DNA of 64,000 nucleotides, taken from the NCBI RefSeq assembly GCF_040500525.1, contig NZ_CP159402.1, positions 1,108,501-1,172,500 on the forward strand. The letters are read 5' to 3'. Origin of the DNA: Azospirillum formosense (lineage in GTDB: Bacteria; Pseudomonadota; Alphaproteobacteria; Azospirillales; Azospirillaceae). Every line of letters starts with the position of its first letter. The stretch's first letter is position 1. This document shows, piece by piece, positions 8,930-21,310 of the stretch. Below the pieces are notes generated by a model. That model saw nothing but the letters and a program-made list of their open reading frames with translations, was not told the DNA's origin and searched no databases. The position numbers and the translations under genes were made by a program.

Positions 8930-11297
8930 CGGCGGCACCATCTCCCGGAAGGAGGGCGCCATCCACCCGATCCGCGGCGGCGTCCATCTGGGCATCGAGC
9001 ATGAAAGCGCCCGCAAGCATGTGACGGGTGCGGCGGCCTACACCGACGACATCCCGGAACTGCCCGGCACGCTGCACGTCGCGGTGCGTCTGTCGGAACG
9101 GGCGCACGCGCGCATTCTGGGCATGGACCTGTCGCGGGCGAAGCAGGCGCCGGGGGTGCACGCGGTCCTCACCTACGCCGATGTGCCGGGAGACGGCGAC
9201 ATCGGCACCATCCAGCGCGGCGACCCCATCCTGGCAGACGATGTGGTGACCTACGCCGGGCAGGCGGTGGTCGCCGTTGCGGCGGAGACGCTGTTGCAGG
9301 CCCGCGCCGCCGCGCGGCTGGTGGAGATCTATTACGACGACCTGCCGGCGGTGCTGACCGCCGAGGCGGCGCTGGACAAGGGCAGCTTCGTCTCGCCGCC
9401 GTTGACCTTCCGGCGCGGCGACGCGGCGGCGGAAGTCGCCCGGGCGCCGCACCGGCTGACCGGCACGCTGGAGGTCGGCGGGCAGGATCATTTCTATCTG
9501 GAAGGCCACATCGCCTACGCCATCCCCAAGGAGGACGGCGACCTGCTGGTCCACTCCTCGACCCAGCATCCGGCGGAGGTCCAGCACGCCGTCGCCCAGG
9601 TGCTGGGACGGCCGATGCACGGCATCGCCGTGGAGTGCCGGCGCATGGGCGGCGGCTTCGGCGGCAAGGAGAGCCAGCCGGCCCAGATCGCCGCCATCGC
9701 CGGCCTGCTGGCGAACGCGACGAAGCGGCCGGTGAAGTTCCGCCTGGACCGCGACGACGACATGCTGATGACCGGCAAGCGCCACGATTTCTTCGTGCGC
9801 TACGACGTCGGCTTCGACGGGGAGGGACGCATCCAGGGGCTGGAAATGGACCTCGCCGGGCGCTGCGGCGTGTCGCTGGACCTGTCCAACGGCGTGGTCG
9901 ACCGCGCCATGTTCCACGCCGACAACGCCTATTACCTGCCGGCGGCACGGGTGACCGGGCACCGCTGCAAGACGAACACGGTGTCCAACACGGCCTTCCG
10001 CGGCTTCGGCGGCCCGCAGGGCGTCATCGCCATCGAGCACGTGGTGGACGAGATCGCCCGCTCCCTCGGCAAGGACCCGCTCGACGTGCGGCGCGCCAAC
10101 CTCTACGGCGGGCCGGGCCGCGACACCACCCATTACGGGATGCCGGTCGAGGAGCCGGAGATCCTGGCCGAGCTGATGGACCGGATCGAGCGGGACGGCG
10201 ATTACCGACGCCGCCGCGCGGAGATCGACTCCTTCAACGCCCGCAGCCCGGTGCTGAAGAAGGGGCTGGCGGTGACCCCGGTGAAGTTCGGCATCTCCTT
10301 CACCGTCAAGCACCTGAACCAGGCGGCGGCGCTGGTCCACGTCTACACCGACGGCTCCATCCAGGTGAACCACGGCGGCACGGAGATGGGGCAGGGCATC
10401 CACACCAAGATGGCCCAGATCGCCGCCCAGGAATTCCAGATCGACGTCGACCGGGTGCGGGTCACCGCCAGCGCCACCGACAAGGTGCCGAACGCCCCGC
10501 CCACCGCGGCGTCGGCCGGCACCGACCTGAACGGCATGGCGGTGCGCATCGCCGTGGGGACCATCCGCGACCGGCTGGTGGCGTTCCTCGCCCAGCACTG
10601 CCACACCACGCCGGACAAGGTGGAGTTCCGCGACAACGCCGTCTTCGCCGGCAACCACGCCATGACCTTCGCGGAGGTGGCGAAGCTGGCCTATCTGAAC
10701 CGGGTGTCGCTGTCCTCCACCGGTCATTACGCCACGCCGAAGATCTGGTGGGACCGCGAGAAGTGCGAGGGGCGGCCCTTCTTCTACTTCTCCTGCGGCG
10801 TCGCGGTGACCGAGGCGCTGATCGACACGCTGACCGGCGAGTACAGCTTCCCCCGCGCCGACGTGCTGCACGACTGCTCGGGCAGCATCAACCCGGCCAT
10901 CGACCTGGGGCAGGTGGAGGGTGCCTTCGTCCAGGGGCTGGGCTGGGTCACCTCGGAGGAGCTGTGGTGGGACGGCGAGGGACGCTTGCGCACCCACGCG
11001 CCCAGCACCTACAAGATCCCGACCTCGCGCTCGCTGCCGGAGGATTTCCGGGTGGCGCTCTACACCGACCGCCCCAACCGGGAGGACACGGTGTTCCGCT
11101 CCAAGGCGATCGGGGAGCCGCCGCTGATGCTCGGCATCTCGGCGTGGCTGGCGCTGAAGGACGCCGTCGCGGCGGTGGGCGGCCATCGCCTGCCGGTGCG
11201 CCTCGACGCGCCCGCGACGCCGGAGCGCGTGCTGCTGGCCGTCGAGGATGTGAAGGCCCAGGAATTGAAGGCAAGGATGGGTTCCGCCGGTGGTTGA
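8922..11297 (+). CDS. xdhB: Xanthine dehydrogenase large subunit (molybdopterin)
   Basis: A 791-residue molybdenum-cofactor subunit with the N-terminal a/b hammerhead (HVTGAAAYTDDIPELPG) and Mo-pterin binding segments GGGFGGKES, FRGFGGPQG and EMGQGIHTKM. The catalytic Glu is in KAIGEPPLMLG near the C-terminus. Length matches bacterial XdhB (about 780). It overlaps xdhA by 8 bases and the following ureD by 8 bases when the GTG start of ureD is used. Purine oxidation and urease maturation are therefore probably on one mRNA. Confidence 0.95.
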
Positions 11298-12132
11298 CGC
11301 GTTGATGAAGAAGGTCGCCGTCCATGGCGCGGCGACGGTGCGGTTCGAGCATCGCCATGGGGCCACGCGCCTCGCCACGCTCTACCACCACGACCCGCTG
11401 CGGGTGCTGCTGCCCGACCCGCGGGCGGGAGACCTTCCCATCGCGGTGCTGGTCACCACGTCGGGCGGGCTGGTCGGCGGCGACCGGCTGGACGTCGCCC
11501 TGTCGGCGGGGCCGGGGGCGGCGGCGCTGGTGACGACCCAGGCGGCGGAGAAGGTCTACCGCTCCGCCGGGCCGGACTGCCGCATCGACACCCGTGTGAC
11601 GGTGGAGGCCGGCGCTTGGTTGGAATGGATGCCGCAGGAGGCCATCGTCTTCGAGGGCTCCCGCCTGCGCCGCCTGACCCGGTTGGAACTGGAGGGCGAC
11701 GCCCGTCTGATCGCGGGGGAGATGCTGGTCTTCGGGCGCGCCGCCTTCGGCGAGACGGTCACCCGCGGCCTCGTCCGCGACGCCTGGGAGGTGGTGCGCG
11801 ACGGCCGCCTTGCCTGGGCCGACGCCCTGCACATGGACGGCGACCTCGCCGAGACGCTGGCCCACCCGGCGGGCTTCGACGGGGCCGGGGCCTGCGCCAC
11901 GCTGCTCCACGCCGCTCCCGACGCCGCCACCCGTCTGGAGGCGCTGCGCGCGGCGGCGGAGGGGCTGGAGGGCGTGCGGGTCGGGGCCACCGCCTTCGAC
12001 GGGCTTCTGGTCGTCCGCATCCTGGGCGGCGAGGCGCGGTCGGTGCGCGGCGCCTACGCGGCGCTGTGGTCGCATCTGCGCTCGGCGGCGGCGGGCCTGC
12101 CCGTCAGATTGCCGCGGCTGTGGGAGGTTTGA
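11290..12132 (+). CDS. ureD: Urease accessory protein UreD
   Basis: A 280-residue protein with UreD landmarks (TTSGGLVGGDRL, TTQAAEKVYRS, WMPQEAIVFEGS). UreD (UreH) is the scaffold that binds apo-urease and recruits UreF and UreG for nickel insertion. The GTG at 11290 overlaps the xdhB stop. An ATG at 11305, five codons in, is an alternative. It is the first urease gene but is separated from ureA by a glycosyltransferase gene. Confidence 0.93.
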   Translation: MVDALMKKVAVHGAATVRFEHRHGATRLATLYHHDPLRVLLPDPRAGDLPIAVLVTTSGGLVGGDRLDVALSAGPGAAALVTTQAAEKVYRSAGPDCRIDTRVTVEAGAWLEWMPQEAIVFEGSRLRRLTRLELEGDARLIAGEMLVFGRAAFGETVTRGLVRDAWEVVRDGRLAWADALHMDGDLAETLAHPAGFDGAGACATLLHAAPDAATRLEALRAAAEGLEGVRVGATAFDGLLVVRILGGEARSVRGAYAALWSHLRSAAAGLPVRLPRLWEV

Positions 12133-12174
12133 GCCTCCTTGCCAAAGGGGGATTGCCGGCGTAGCTCCCGTCCC

Positions 12175-13440
12175 ATGCGCTTCACCATCGTCACCTACGG
12201 GTCCCAGGGCGACATCCGCCCCTACGTCGCCCTTGGGAAGGGGCTGCGGGCCGCCGGGCACTCCGTCGCCTTTCCCGCCGACCGCGAGTTCCGTGGCCTG
12301 ATCGAACGCCATGGCCTGGACTACAGCCCGCTGTCCGGCGATCTGCGCGCGGTGACGGGCAGCCGGGAGGCGGACGGGCTGTTCCGCGACGGCATCAACC
12401 CGGTCAAGATGATGCGGGCGCTGCTGCGCCTCGGCCAGGACCACGCGCTGGTCTGGATGCGGGAGTACTGGGAGGCGGCCCGGGGGAGCGACGCGATCAT
12501 CGCCTCCGGCCTCGCCTTCTACGCGGGCGTGGCGGTGGCGGAGAAGCTGGGCGTTCCCGTCGTCGGGACGGCGTTGCAGCCGATGGCGCCGACCCGGGCC
12601 TTCCCGCCGCCGATGATGCCGCCCCGGCGCTTTCCCGGCGTCGTGAACTACGCCCTGCATCTGGCGATGATGCAGCTCGTCTGGCAGACCTTCCGGGCGC
12701 CGACCAACCGGGCACGGCGCGCCGTGCTGGGGCTGAAGCCGTCCTTCGTCGGGCCGGGGCCGTTGCTGATGACGGCGAAATGGCCGATGCCCTACGCCTT
12801 CTCGACCCACGCGCTGCCGCGGCCGGACGACTGGCCGGACTTCATCCGGGCGACCGGTTTCTGGTTCCTGGACGAGGCCGACGGCTACACGCCGCCGCCC
12901 GACCTCGCGGCCTTTCTGGACGGCGGTCCGCCGCCGGTCTATGTCGGATTCGGCAGCATGGCCGGGTTCGATCCCGCCGAGACGACGCGGCTGGTCGTCG
13001 CGGCCCTGAACGGGCGGCGCGCCGTGCTCTCCGCCGGGTGGGGCGGGATCGACCGGTCGGCCCTGCCGGAGACGGTCCACGGTCTGGAGTCGGCGCCGCA
13101 CGATTGGCTGTTTCCGCGCGTGTCCGCCGTTGTCCATCACGGCGGCGCCGGCACCACGGCGGCGGGCCTGCGCGCCGGCGTGCCGGCGGTGGTGGTCCCC
13201 TTCATGGGCGACCAGCCCTTCTGGGGTGCCCGGCTTCACGATCTCGGCGTGGCGCCGCCGCCGCTTCCCCGCCGGACGCTGACCGCCGACGGGCTGGCCG
13301 GCGCCATCGAGGCGACCGGCGATCCGGGCATGCGCGACCGGGCCGCGGCGCTCGGCGAGGTTATCCGGGCCGAGGATGGTGTCGGAAACGCGGTGCGATT
13401 CATCGAAGAGGGATTGGCGCACCGCAGCAACGTGGCATAA
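12175..13440 (+). CDS. Glycosyltransferase, GT1/UGT-like, inside the urease cluster
   Basis: A 421-residue protein starting [21 protein letters not shown], the N-terminal signature of the sterol/antibiotic glucosyltransferase group (GT1). The C-terminal nucleotide-sugar site is present as [19 protein letters not shown] followed by FMGDQPFWG. Donor and acceptor cannot be deduced. Relatives glycosylate lipids, sterols, hopanoids or natural products. It lies between ureD and ureA on the same strand, 42 bases after ureD and 37 before ureA. No link to urease is known. An in-frame ATG at 12139 exists but adds a non-conserved leader. Confidence 0.85.
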   Translation: MRFTIVTYGSQGDIRPYVALGKGLRAAGHSVAFPADREFRGLIERHGLDYSPLSGDLRAVTGSREADGLFRDGINPVKMMRALLRLGQDHALVWMREYWEAARGSDAIIASGLAFYAGVAVAEKLGVPVVGTALQPMAPTRAFPPPMMPPRRFPGVVNYALHLAMMQLVWQTFRAPTNRARRAVLGLKPSFVGPGPLLMTAKWPMPYAFSTHALPRPDDWPDFIRATGFWFLDEADGYTPPPDLAAFLDGGPPPVYVGFGSMAGFDPAETTRLVVAALNGRRAVLSAGWGGIDRSALPETVHGLESAPHDWLFPRVSAVVHHGGAGTTAAGLRAGVPAVVVPFMGDQPFWGARLHDLGVAPPPLPRRTLTADGLAGAIEATGDPGMRDRAAALGEVIRAEDGVGNAVRFIEEGLAHRSNVA

Positions 13441-13477
13441 TCCCGCCAATCCATTGGGAAGGCGGAGAGACAGCCCC

Positions 13478-13780
<303 letters not shown>

Positions 13781-13791
13781 GGGGAGCCCCG

Positions 13792-14097
13792 ATGAAACCC
13801 GGTGAAATCATCCCCGCCGCGGGCGAGATCGAACTCAACGCCGGCCGCGACACGGTGGAGCTGGACGTCGCCAACGCCGGCGACCGCCCGATCCAGGTCG
13901 GCTCGCACTACCACTTCGCCGAGACGAACGGGGCGCTGACCTTCGACCGCGAACAGGCGCGCGGCTTCCGGCTGGACATCCCCGCCGGAACGGCGGTGCG
14001 CTTCGAGCCGGGGCAGACGCGGCGCGTGCGGCTGGTCGCCTATGCCGGCAACCGCGTGGTCATCGGCTTCAACGGCAAGGTCAACGGCAGCCTGTGA
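13792..14097 (+). CDS. ureB: Urease beta subunit
   Basis: A 101-residue protein with the UreB start [16 protein letters not shown] and the core motifs [15 protein letters not shown] and [16 protein letters not shown]. Length is typical of a separate beta chain. It lies 11 bases after ureA and 26 before ureC. A GGGGAG ribosome site precedes the ATG. Confidence 0.97.
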   Translation: MKPGEIIPAAGEIELNAGRDTVELDVANAGDRPIQVGSHYHFAETNGALTFDREQARGFRLDIPAGTAVRFEPGQTRRVRLVAYAGNRVVIGFNGKVNGSL

Positions 14098-14123
14098 AGG
14101 GCGCCAGCGGAGGGCATCAGACA

Positions 14124-15833
<1,710 letters not shown>

Positions 15834-16700
15834 GTGCGGGGTGACGGGTTCGTGATTGGTGTCTTCGATTCCGGGCATGGCGGTCTGACGGTGCTGCGCG
15901 CGCTGGTGGCCGCCGCTCCCGGGCGTCCCTTCGTCTATCTCGGCGACCATGCCGCCGCTCCCTATGGTCCGCGCAGCGAGGAGGACATCTACCGCCTGAC
16001 GGTCCAGGGGGTGGAGCGGCTGTTCGCCCAGGGCTGCGGGCTGGTCGTCCTGGCCTGCAACACGGCGGCGGCGGTCGCCCTGCGGCGGATGCAGCGGACG
16101 TGGCTGCCCACGGCCCATCCCGGCCGCAACGTGCTGGGCGTTCTTGTCCCGATGGTCGAGGCGATCACCCGCGTGCCCTGGATGCAGGACGGCCCCGCCG
16201 CCGACTGGCGTCCGGAGCCGAGGACCGTCGGCGTCTTCGCCACCCCGGCCACCGTCGCGTCGGGCTCCTTCCCGCGCGAGATCGGCAAACGGGCGCCCGA
16301 CGTCCGGGTGGTGCAGCAGGCCTGTCCGGACCTCGTCCCGCTGATCGAGCGGGGGGCTGGGGACGCGGAGCTGGCTCCGGCGGTGCGCGGCTATGTGCGG
16401 GCGCTGCTGGAGCAACTCGGCGGCCGGCCGCTGGACGCGGCGGTGCTCGGCTGCACCCATTACCCGCTGGTGGCGCATCTGTTCGCGCAGGCGCTGCCGC
16501 CGGGGGTGGAGGTGCTGTGCCAGCCCAGTCTGGTCGCCCGGTCTCTGGACAATTACCTGGAGCGCCATCCCGAATACGCCCCTGTTGCGGGCGAGGCGGG
16601 GGCCCTTCGTTTCTTCACCACGGGAGCGGCGGAACCGGTCGGCGCCCTCGCGGGACGTTTCTTCGGCCGGCCCACACCCTTCGAACGGCTTTCTCCATGA
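15834..16700 (+). CDS. murI: Glutamate racemase (Asp/Glu racemase family) inside the urease cluster
   Basis: A 288-residue protein with the MurI signatures [43 protein letters not shown] (Cys75) and [10 protein letters not shown] (Cys207). The two cysteines are the general acid/base pair for interconverting L- and D-glutamate for peptidoglycan. The usual hydrophobic residue in DSGxGG is His here. The start is GTG at 15834, immediately after the ureC stop. A GTG at 15852 is an alternative. Its 3' end overlaps ureE by four bases (ATGA). Translation with the urease genes is therefore very tight, although no functional link is established. Confidence 0.88.
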   Translation: MRGDGFVIGVFDSGHGGLTVLRALVAAAPGRPFVYLGDHAAAPYGPRSEEDIYRLTVQGVERLFAQGCGLVVLACNTAAAVALRRMQRTWLPTAHPGRNVLGVLVPMVEAITRVPWMQDGPAADWRPEPRTVGVFATPATVASGSFPREIGKRAPDVRVVQQACPDLVPLIERGAGDAELAPAVRGYVRALLEQLGGRPLDAAVLGCTHYPLVAHLFAQALPPGVEVLCQPSLVARSLDNYLERHPEYAPVAGEAGALRFFTTGAAEPVGALAGRFFGRPTPFERLSP

Positions 16701-17290
16701 CCGACACGCTCCGCCGCGCCACCCGAGTCCACGCCCGCGGTCATTGGCCCGCCGAGAGCGAGGCCGGCACGGTGACCCTCGCCTTCGACGACCGCCACCG
16801 GCGGCGCATGGTGATGACGGACGACGCGGGGGCCGACTTCCTGCTGGACCTGCCGCGCGCGGTCGCGCTCGATCATGGCGACGGGCTGGAACTGGGCGAT
16901 GGCGCCTATCTGCGCGTGGTCGCCGCCGACGAGGACCTGATGGAGGTGCGCTGCGGCGGCGGGACGGAGGGCTTCGCCCGCATCGCCTGGCACCTCGGCA
17001 ACCGCCACCTGCCGGTGCAGATCGTCGGCGAGACGATCCGCCTGCGCCGCGACCATGTGATCGAGGACATGCTGAAGGGGCTGGGGGCCAGCGTCGCCGC
17101 CATCCACGCGCCCTTCGCGCCGGAGGGCGGGGCCTACTCGGGGCAGGGTCATGGCCATGGGCACGGCCATAATCATGGGCATGATCACGACCACGGTCAC
17201 TCGCATTCCCACGGCCACAGCCACTCCCATTCTCATGGGCACTCCCATTCTCATGGGCATTCCCATTCCCACGGTCATTCGCATGACTGA
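16697..17290 (+). CDS. ureE: Urease accessory protein UreE (nickel chaperone, His-rich tail)
   Basis: A 197-residue protein. The N-terminal UreE peptide-binding domain and the C-terminal metal-binding domain ([28 protein letters not shown]) occupy about 1-145. The last roughly 47 residues are almost only His alternating with Gly, Ser, Asp and Asn, ending HGHSHD. UreE delivers nickel to the UreDFG complex, and His tails bind or store several Ni ions. This tail is among the longer ones for the family. It overlaps the racemase gene at its start and ureF at its end. Confidence 0.95.
   Translation: MTDTLRRATRVHARGHWPAESEAGTVTLAFDDRHRRRMVMTDDAGADFLLDLPRAVALDHGDGLELGDGAYLRVVAADEDLMEVRCGGGTEGFARIAWHLGNRHLPVQIVGETIRLRRDHVIEDMLKGLGASVAAIHAPFAPEGGAYSGQGHGHGHGHNHGHDHDHGHSHSHGHSHSHSHGHSHSHGHSHSHGHSHD
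17150..17286 (+). repeat. Degenerate tandem repeat encoding the UreE histidine tail
   Basis: A run of CAT/CAC codons alternating with GGC/GGT, TCC/TCG and GAC codons. A longer unit, CCCATTCTCATGGGCA, occurs twice back to back around 17226-17262. Such slippage-prone sequence can expand or shrink in frame and change the number of metal-binding histidines. Confidence 0.8.
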
Positions 17291-18082
17291 GGGCGCTTGC
17301 CCCCTCCCTGACCCTGCCCCGCTTCGCGAGGGAGGGGACTTGGGCGAGGATAGGCACCCTCTCCCGCATAGCGGGGGAGGGGCGGGATGGGGGACCGTCT
17401 CGGCCACCCACCTCACCAAGCTCCTCGCTTGGCTGTCGCCGTCCTTCCCGGTCGGCGGCTTCTCCTACAGCCACGGCATCGAGGCGGCGGTGGAGCAGGG
17501 CCTCGTCCGCGACCGCGACACGCTGGCGCGCTGGATGGACGGCATCCTGCGCCACGGCGCCGGGCGGACCGACGGCATGCTCTTCGTGGCCGCCCACCGC
17601 GCCGTTCTGGCCGGTGACGAGGCGGGCTTCGCCTGGGCGGTCGAACGCGCCGACGCCATGCGCGCCTCTTCGGAAACCGCTCTGGAAAGCCGGGCGCAGG
17701 GGCAGGCCTTCCTCATCGCCGTGCGCGCCGCCTGGCCGCTGGAGGGGATGGAACGCTGGGACCGGGTGATCGCCGACACCGGCCGTCCGGTCGCCTACGC
17801 CGTCGCCGTGGCGCTGGCCGCCGCGTCGATCGGCGTGCCGGAGGGGCTGGCGCTGTCGGCCTATCTGCACGCCTTCGCCGCGAATCTCGTCTCCGCCGGG
17901 GTGCGGCTGGTGCCTCTCGGCCAGACCGACGGGCAGAAGGCCCTGGCGGCGCTCGATTCCGTGGTGCACTCTGCGGCGGAGGCCGCGCTGGCCGCCCCGC
18001 TCGACGATCTGGGCAGCCGCGCCATGGCCGTCGATTGGACCTCCATGATCCACGAAACCCAATACACGAGGTTGTTCCGCTC

Positions 18083-18086
<4 letters not shown>
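17283..18086 (+). CDS. ureF: Urease accessory protein UreF
   Basis: A 267-residue protein as read from the ATG at 17283, which overlaps ureE by 8 bases. The conserved UreF part begins only near residue 40 ([20 protein letters not shown]) and continues to the end ([14 protein letters not shown]). UreF helps UreG load nickel and acts as a gating partner for GTP hydrolysis. The first 39 residues are unlike UreF and are encoded by a GC-rich palindromic element (17301-17382). After that element there is no in-frame ATG or GTG before the conserved core. The only alternative start is a TTG at 17340. The 3' end overlaps ureG by 4 bases (ATGA). Confidence 0.92.
17301..17382. repeat. Two GC-rich hairpins within the 5' end of ureF
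   Basis: First hairpin: perfect 9-bp arms CCCCTCCCT (17301-17309) and AGGGAGGGG (17329-17337). Second hairpin: arms CCCTCTCCCGC (17357-17367) and GCGGGGGAGGG (17371-17381), one G-T mismatch, three-base loop. They resemble dispersed intergenic palindromes. The CCCTCTCCC arm is also in the 5575-5606 palindrome. Here the element is read through as coding sequence. Confidence 0.7.
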
Positions 18087-18721
<635 letters not shown>

Positions 18722-18820
18722 CCGCTTCGCGGAAGAAGCATTCGCGGAACCTCCGTCTTGGCCGTGCTGTTTTCCCCGCGTGAGAACCACACGCACGGAA
18801 ACCAAGCCGGAGGCCCCACG

Positions 18821-19693
18821 ATGAAACGTTTGCTCCTCAGCGCCGCCATGATCGCGGGGGCGCTCGGGCCTTGGCCGGCGCTCGCCGAGACCTGCCCGGA
18901 GGGGGTGAACCGGCTTGGCCAGCGCATCGGCGCGCTGGAGGCCGCCGGCAACCAGACCCCAGCGTCCATCAGCCCGCAGGAGATCGGCCAGCTCCGCGCC
19001 CTGCGCCAGACCGCCGAGCGCGCCGGGCAGCGCGGCGGCGAACCCGCCTGCCAGACCATCCTGGGCGAGGCCGACGCCCTGCTGCGCTCGGTCGAGCATC
19101 CACGCGTGGTCGCCGCCGACGACCTGTCGAAGGCCAAGTTGCACAATGCCAGCGGCGAGGAGATGGGCTCCATCTCCGAACTGGTGGTCGATCCGAACAC
19201 CGGGCGCGTCGCCTACGCCGTTGTCGAGGCCGGCGGCTTCCTCGGTCTGGGCGAGCGCAACTTCCCGGTTCCCTGGGCGCTGATCCAGCCGGCACAGGCC
19301 GGCGACGGCTACATCCTGAACGTGACCAAGGACCGGCTGACCGCGGCGCCGCAGTTCACCCGCTCCAACCGCCCGGACATGTCGGACCGGCAATGGGCGG
19401 TGGCGCTGCACACCTATTACGGCGTCCAGCCCTATTGGATGCGGGACGGTGCGGCCCTCGCCGCGGTTGGTATGCCTGAGGGCGGTGCGGCGGGCTCGCC
19501 GCAGCTCCAATCGGAGGTGCAGCGACTCTCCCAGGAGGTGGACCGGTTGAACCGCGAGCTGTCGCAGGCCCGCACGCTGGCCGATACGGCCCGCAAACCC
19601 GACGGGGCGGCGCAGCCGGGCTCGTCCGGATCGACCGGCAACGCGCCGGCCCCGGGCCAGGGCGTCTCATCGCCGCCCGCCCCGCAGCAGTGA
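18821..19693 (+). CDS. Exported PRC-barrel domain protein with coiled-coil tail
   Basis: A 290-residue protein with a signal peptide (MKRLLLSAAMIAGALGPWPALAE, cleavage after ALA). A charged helical stretch follows, then a PRC-barrel (about 105-170; GEEMGSISELVVDPNTGRVAYAVVE and NFPVPWALIQP). The C-terminal part has a heptad-like segment (LQSEVQRLSQEVDRLNRELS) and ends in a Gly/Pro/Ser-rich tail. The ATG at 18821 with a CCGGAGG site is preferred over an upstream start lacking a signal peptide. Role unknown. It resembles the PRC protein at 4099-4863 in plan, but that similarity is judged by eye. Confidence 0.75.
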   Translation: MKRLLLSAAMIAGALGPWPALAETCPEGVNRLGQRIGALEAAGNQTPASISPQEIGQLRALRQTAERAGQRGGEPACQTILGEADALLRSVEHPRVVAADDLSKAKLHNASGEEMGSISELVVDPNTGRVAYAVVEAGGFLGLGERNFPVPWALIQPAQAGDGYILNVTKDRLTAAPQFTRSNRPDMSDRQWAVALHTYYGVQPYWMRDGAALAAVGMPEGGAAGSPQLQSEVQRLSQEVDRLNRELSQARTLADTARKPDGAAQPGSSGSTGNAPAPGQGVSSPPAPQQ

Positions 19694-19736
19694 CCCCTGA
19701 AGCAGTGACGCTAGAAAAAGATCGAGGAGAGCAGCG

Positions 19737-20156
19737 ATGGCGATGACGAGCCAACAGGGCAAGGGCAGCCGCAACGCGGCCCTGCCGGACGATCTCGAAC
19801 GCATGATCAACGTCGGGCACACCGAACGCCTGGTGTCGCTGGTGGGCGGCGGGCTTCTCGCCGTGCTCGGGCTTCGGCGCCCGACCGTCGGCGGGGCGGC
19901 CCTGGCTCTGGCCGGCGGCGCCCTGGTCGCTCGTGGCCTGACCGGCTATTGCCCGGCCAAGGCGATGATGGAGGACTGGAGCGGCCAGGACGGCGCGGGC
20001 ACCCCCACCGGGGACGTGGAGCGCGGAGTCCACCGCTACTCCCGCCATCCCGGCGACATCTACGACGACGCCGACGAGAAGGAAAAAGTGGACGAGGCGT
20101 CGATGGAATCCTTCCCGGCCAGCGATCCGCCCTCCTTCACGCCCGGCGCCGTCTGA
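19737..20156 (+). CDS. DUF2892-like small membrane protein
   Basis: A 139-residue protein. Residues about 30-70 hold two hydrophobic segments around VSLVGGGLLAVLGLRR and GAALALAGGALVARGLTGYCPA, in the style of DUF2892/YgaP membrane domains with the GYCP motif. The C-terminal half is acidic and soluble, with EKVDEASMESFPASDPPS, a short motif seen at the end of many small stress-type alphaproteobacterial proteins. Function unknown. A GAGGAGAGC ribosome site precedes the ATG. A strong terminator follows. Confidence 0.7.
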   Translation: MAMTSQQGKGSRNAALPDDLERMINVGHTERLVSLVGGGLLAVLGLRRPTVGGAALALAGGALVARGLTGYCPAKAMMEDWSGQDGAGTPTGDVERGVHRYSRHPGDIYDDADEKEKVDEASMESFPASDPPSFTPGAV

Positions 20157-20188
20157 TCGTCTCCGGCTCCATGGCGCCTGCACCTATG

Positions 20189-20226
20189 AAAAGGCCCCTC
20201 CGACAGGTGGGGCCTTTGTTTTTGTT
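20189..20226 (+). terminator. Rho-independent terminator after the DUF2892-like gene
   Basis: A 9-bp perfect stem AAAGGCCCC / GGGGCCTTT with a 10-base loop, followed by GTTTTTGTTG. Confidence 0.85.
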
Positions 20227-20355
20227 GCGGTCTTTCTCATGAATACGCAAGAAAGAGGTATGGATTATCGGCTCGGACTTCGCGTCTTCGCTGTGTGAAG
20301 GCTGTGTTACGGATAAACAAAGCGATAATGTCAGGTATATTGCGACTTTAACAAG

Positions 20356-20384
20356 TTGCCTATGACCTTCGATTGCATTATGGT
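20356..20384 (+). promoter_or_regulatory. Candidate sigma-70 promoter of fabI
   Basis: TTGCCT and TATGGT are separated by 17 bases in an AT-rich stretch about 75 bases upstream of the fabI ATG. The rest of the 302-base gap from 20157 holds the preceding terminator and no gene. Confidence 0.4.
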
Positions 20385-20458
20385 GCGTTGCACAATTCGA
20401 GTGATCCGATCTGGCGCACTCTGAATCCGGCCACCTTGCAATCCGGGAAAGCCAGCCT

Positions 20459-21244
20459 ATGACCACGATCATCCCCGCCGCCGCCACTCTTGAAGGCAAG
20501 AAGGGCCTCGTGCTCGGCATCGCCAACGATCAGTCGATCGCGTGGGGCTGCGCCCGCGCCTTCCGCGCTCTGGGCGCGGATCTCGCGGTCAGCTATCTCA
20601 ACGACAAGGCGAAGCGCTTCGTCGAGCCGCTGGCCCAGCAGCTCGAAGCGGAGATCTTCGAGCCGGTCGACGTCACCGGCGAGGGTGAGCTGAAGGCCAT
20701 CTTCGAGAAGATCGAGCAGAAGTGGGGCAAGCTGGACTTCGCGCTGCACTCCATCGCCTTCGCCCCGCGGGACGATCTGCACGGCCGCGTCGTCGATTGC
20801 TCGCGCGAGGGCTTCCAGATGGCGATGGACGTGTCCTGCCACTCCTTCATCCGCATGGCCCGCTACGCCGAGCCGCTGATGAAGGACGGCGGTTCGCTGT
20901 TCACCATGTCCTATTTCGGCGCCAACCGCGTGATCGACAATTACGGCGTCATGGGCCCGGTGAAGGCCGCCCTCGAGGCCAGCGTGCGCTATCTGGCGTC
21001 GGAACTGGGCCCGAAGGGCATCCGCGTGCACGCCATCTCCCCTGGTCCGATCAAGACCCGCGCCGCCTCCGGCATCGCCCATTTCGACGAGCTGATGGAG
21101 AAGGCCGCGGAACGCGCGCCGGAGCAGCGCCTCGTCACCATCGAGGAGGTCGGCTACACCACCGCCTTCCTGGCGACCGACGGCGCCAAGGGCATCACCG
21201 GCAGCACGACCTATGTGGATTGCGGCTACTCGATCGTCGGCTGA
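20459..21244 (+). CDS. fabI: Enoyl-[acyl-carrier-protein] reductase (NADH), FabI type
   Basis: A 261-residue short-chain dehydrogenase. It has the FabI-specific nucleotide site GLVLGIANDQSIAWGCARAF, the HSIAFAP segment, and the catalytic pair in NYGVMGPVKAALE (Tyr-x6-Lys). It reduces the enoyl-ACP double bond in the last step of fatty acid elongation. Length and motifs fit FabI well. Many alphaproteobacteria have two FabI paralogues, and this may not be the only one. It stands as a single gene with its own promoter and terminator. Confidence 0.92.
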   Translation: MTTIIPAAATLEGKKGLVLGIANDQSIAWGCARAFRALGADLAVSYLNDKAKRFVEPLAQQLEAEIFEPVDVTGEGELKAIFEKIEQKWGKLDFALHSIAFAPRDDLHGRVVDCSREGFQMAMDVSCHSFIRMARYAEPLMKDGGSLFTMSYFGANRVIDNYGVMGPVKAALEASVRYLASELGPKGIRVHAISPGPIKTRAASGIAHFDELMEKAAERAPEQRLVTIEEVGYTTAFLATDGAKGITGSTTYVDCGYSIVG

Positions 21245-21310
21245 TCGGACGTTGTTTGACTGGTAGGTTGGGGCGGCCGATCGTCGCCTCATCTTCATAA
21301 GGTCGATGTG

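Noticed and set aside
17150..17286. Possible CRISPR-like or minisatellite array
   Set aside because: The repeats are in frame within ureE and encode the His tail. There are no unique spacers of uniform length.
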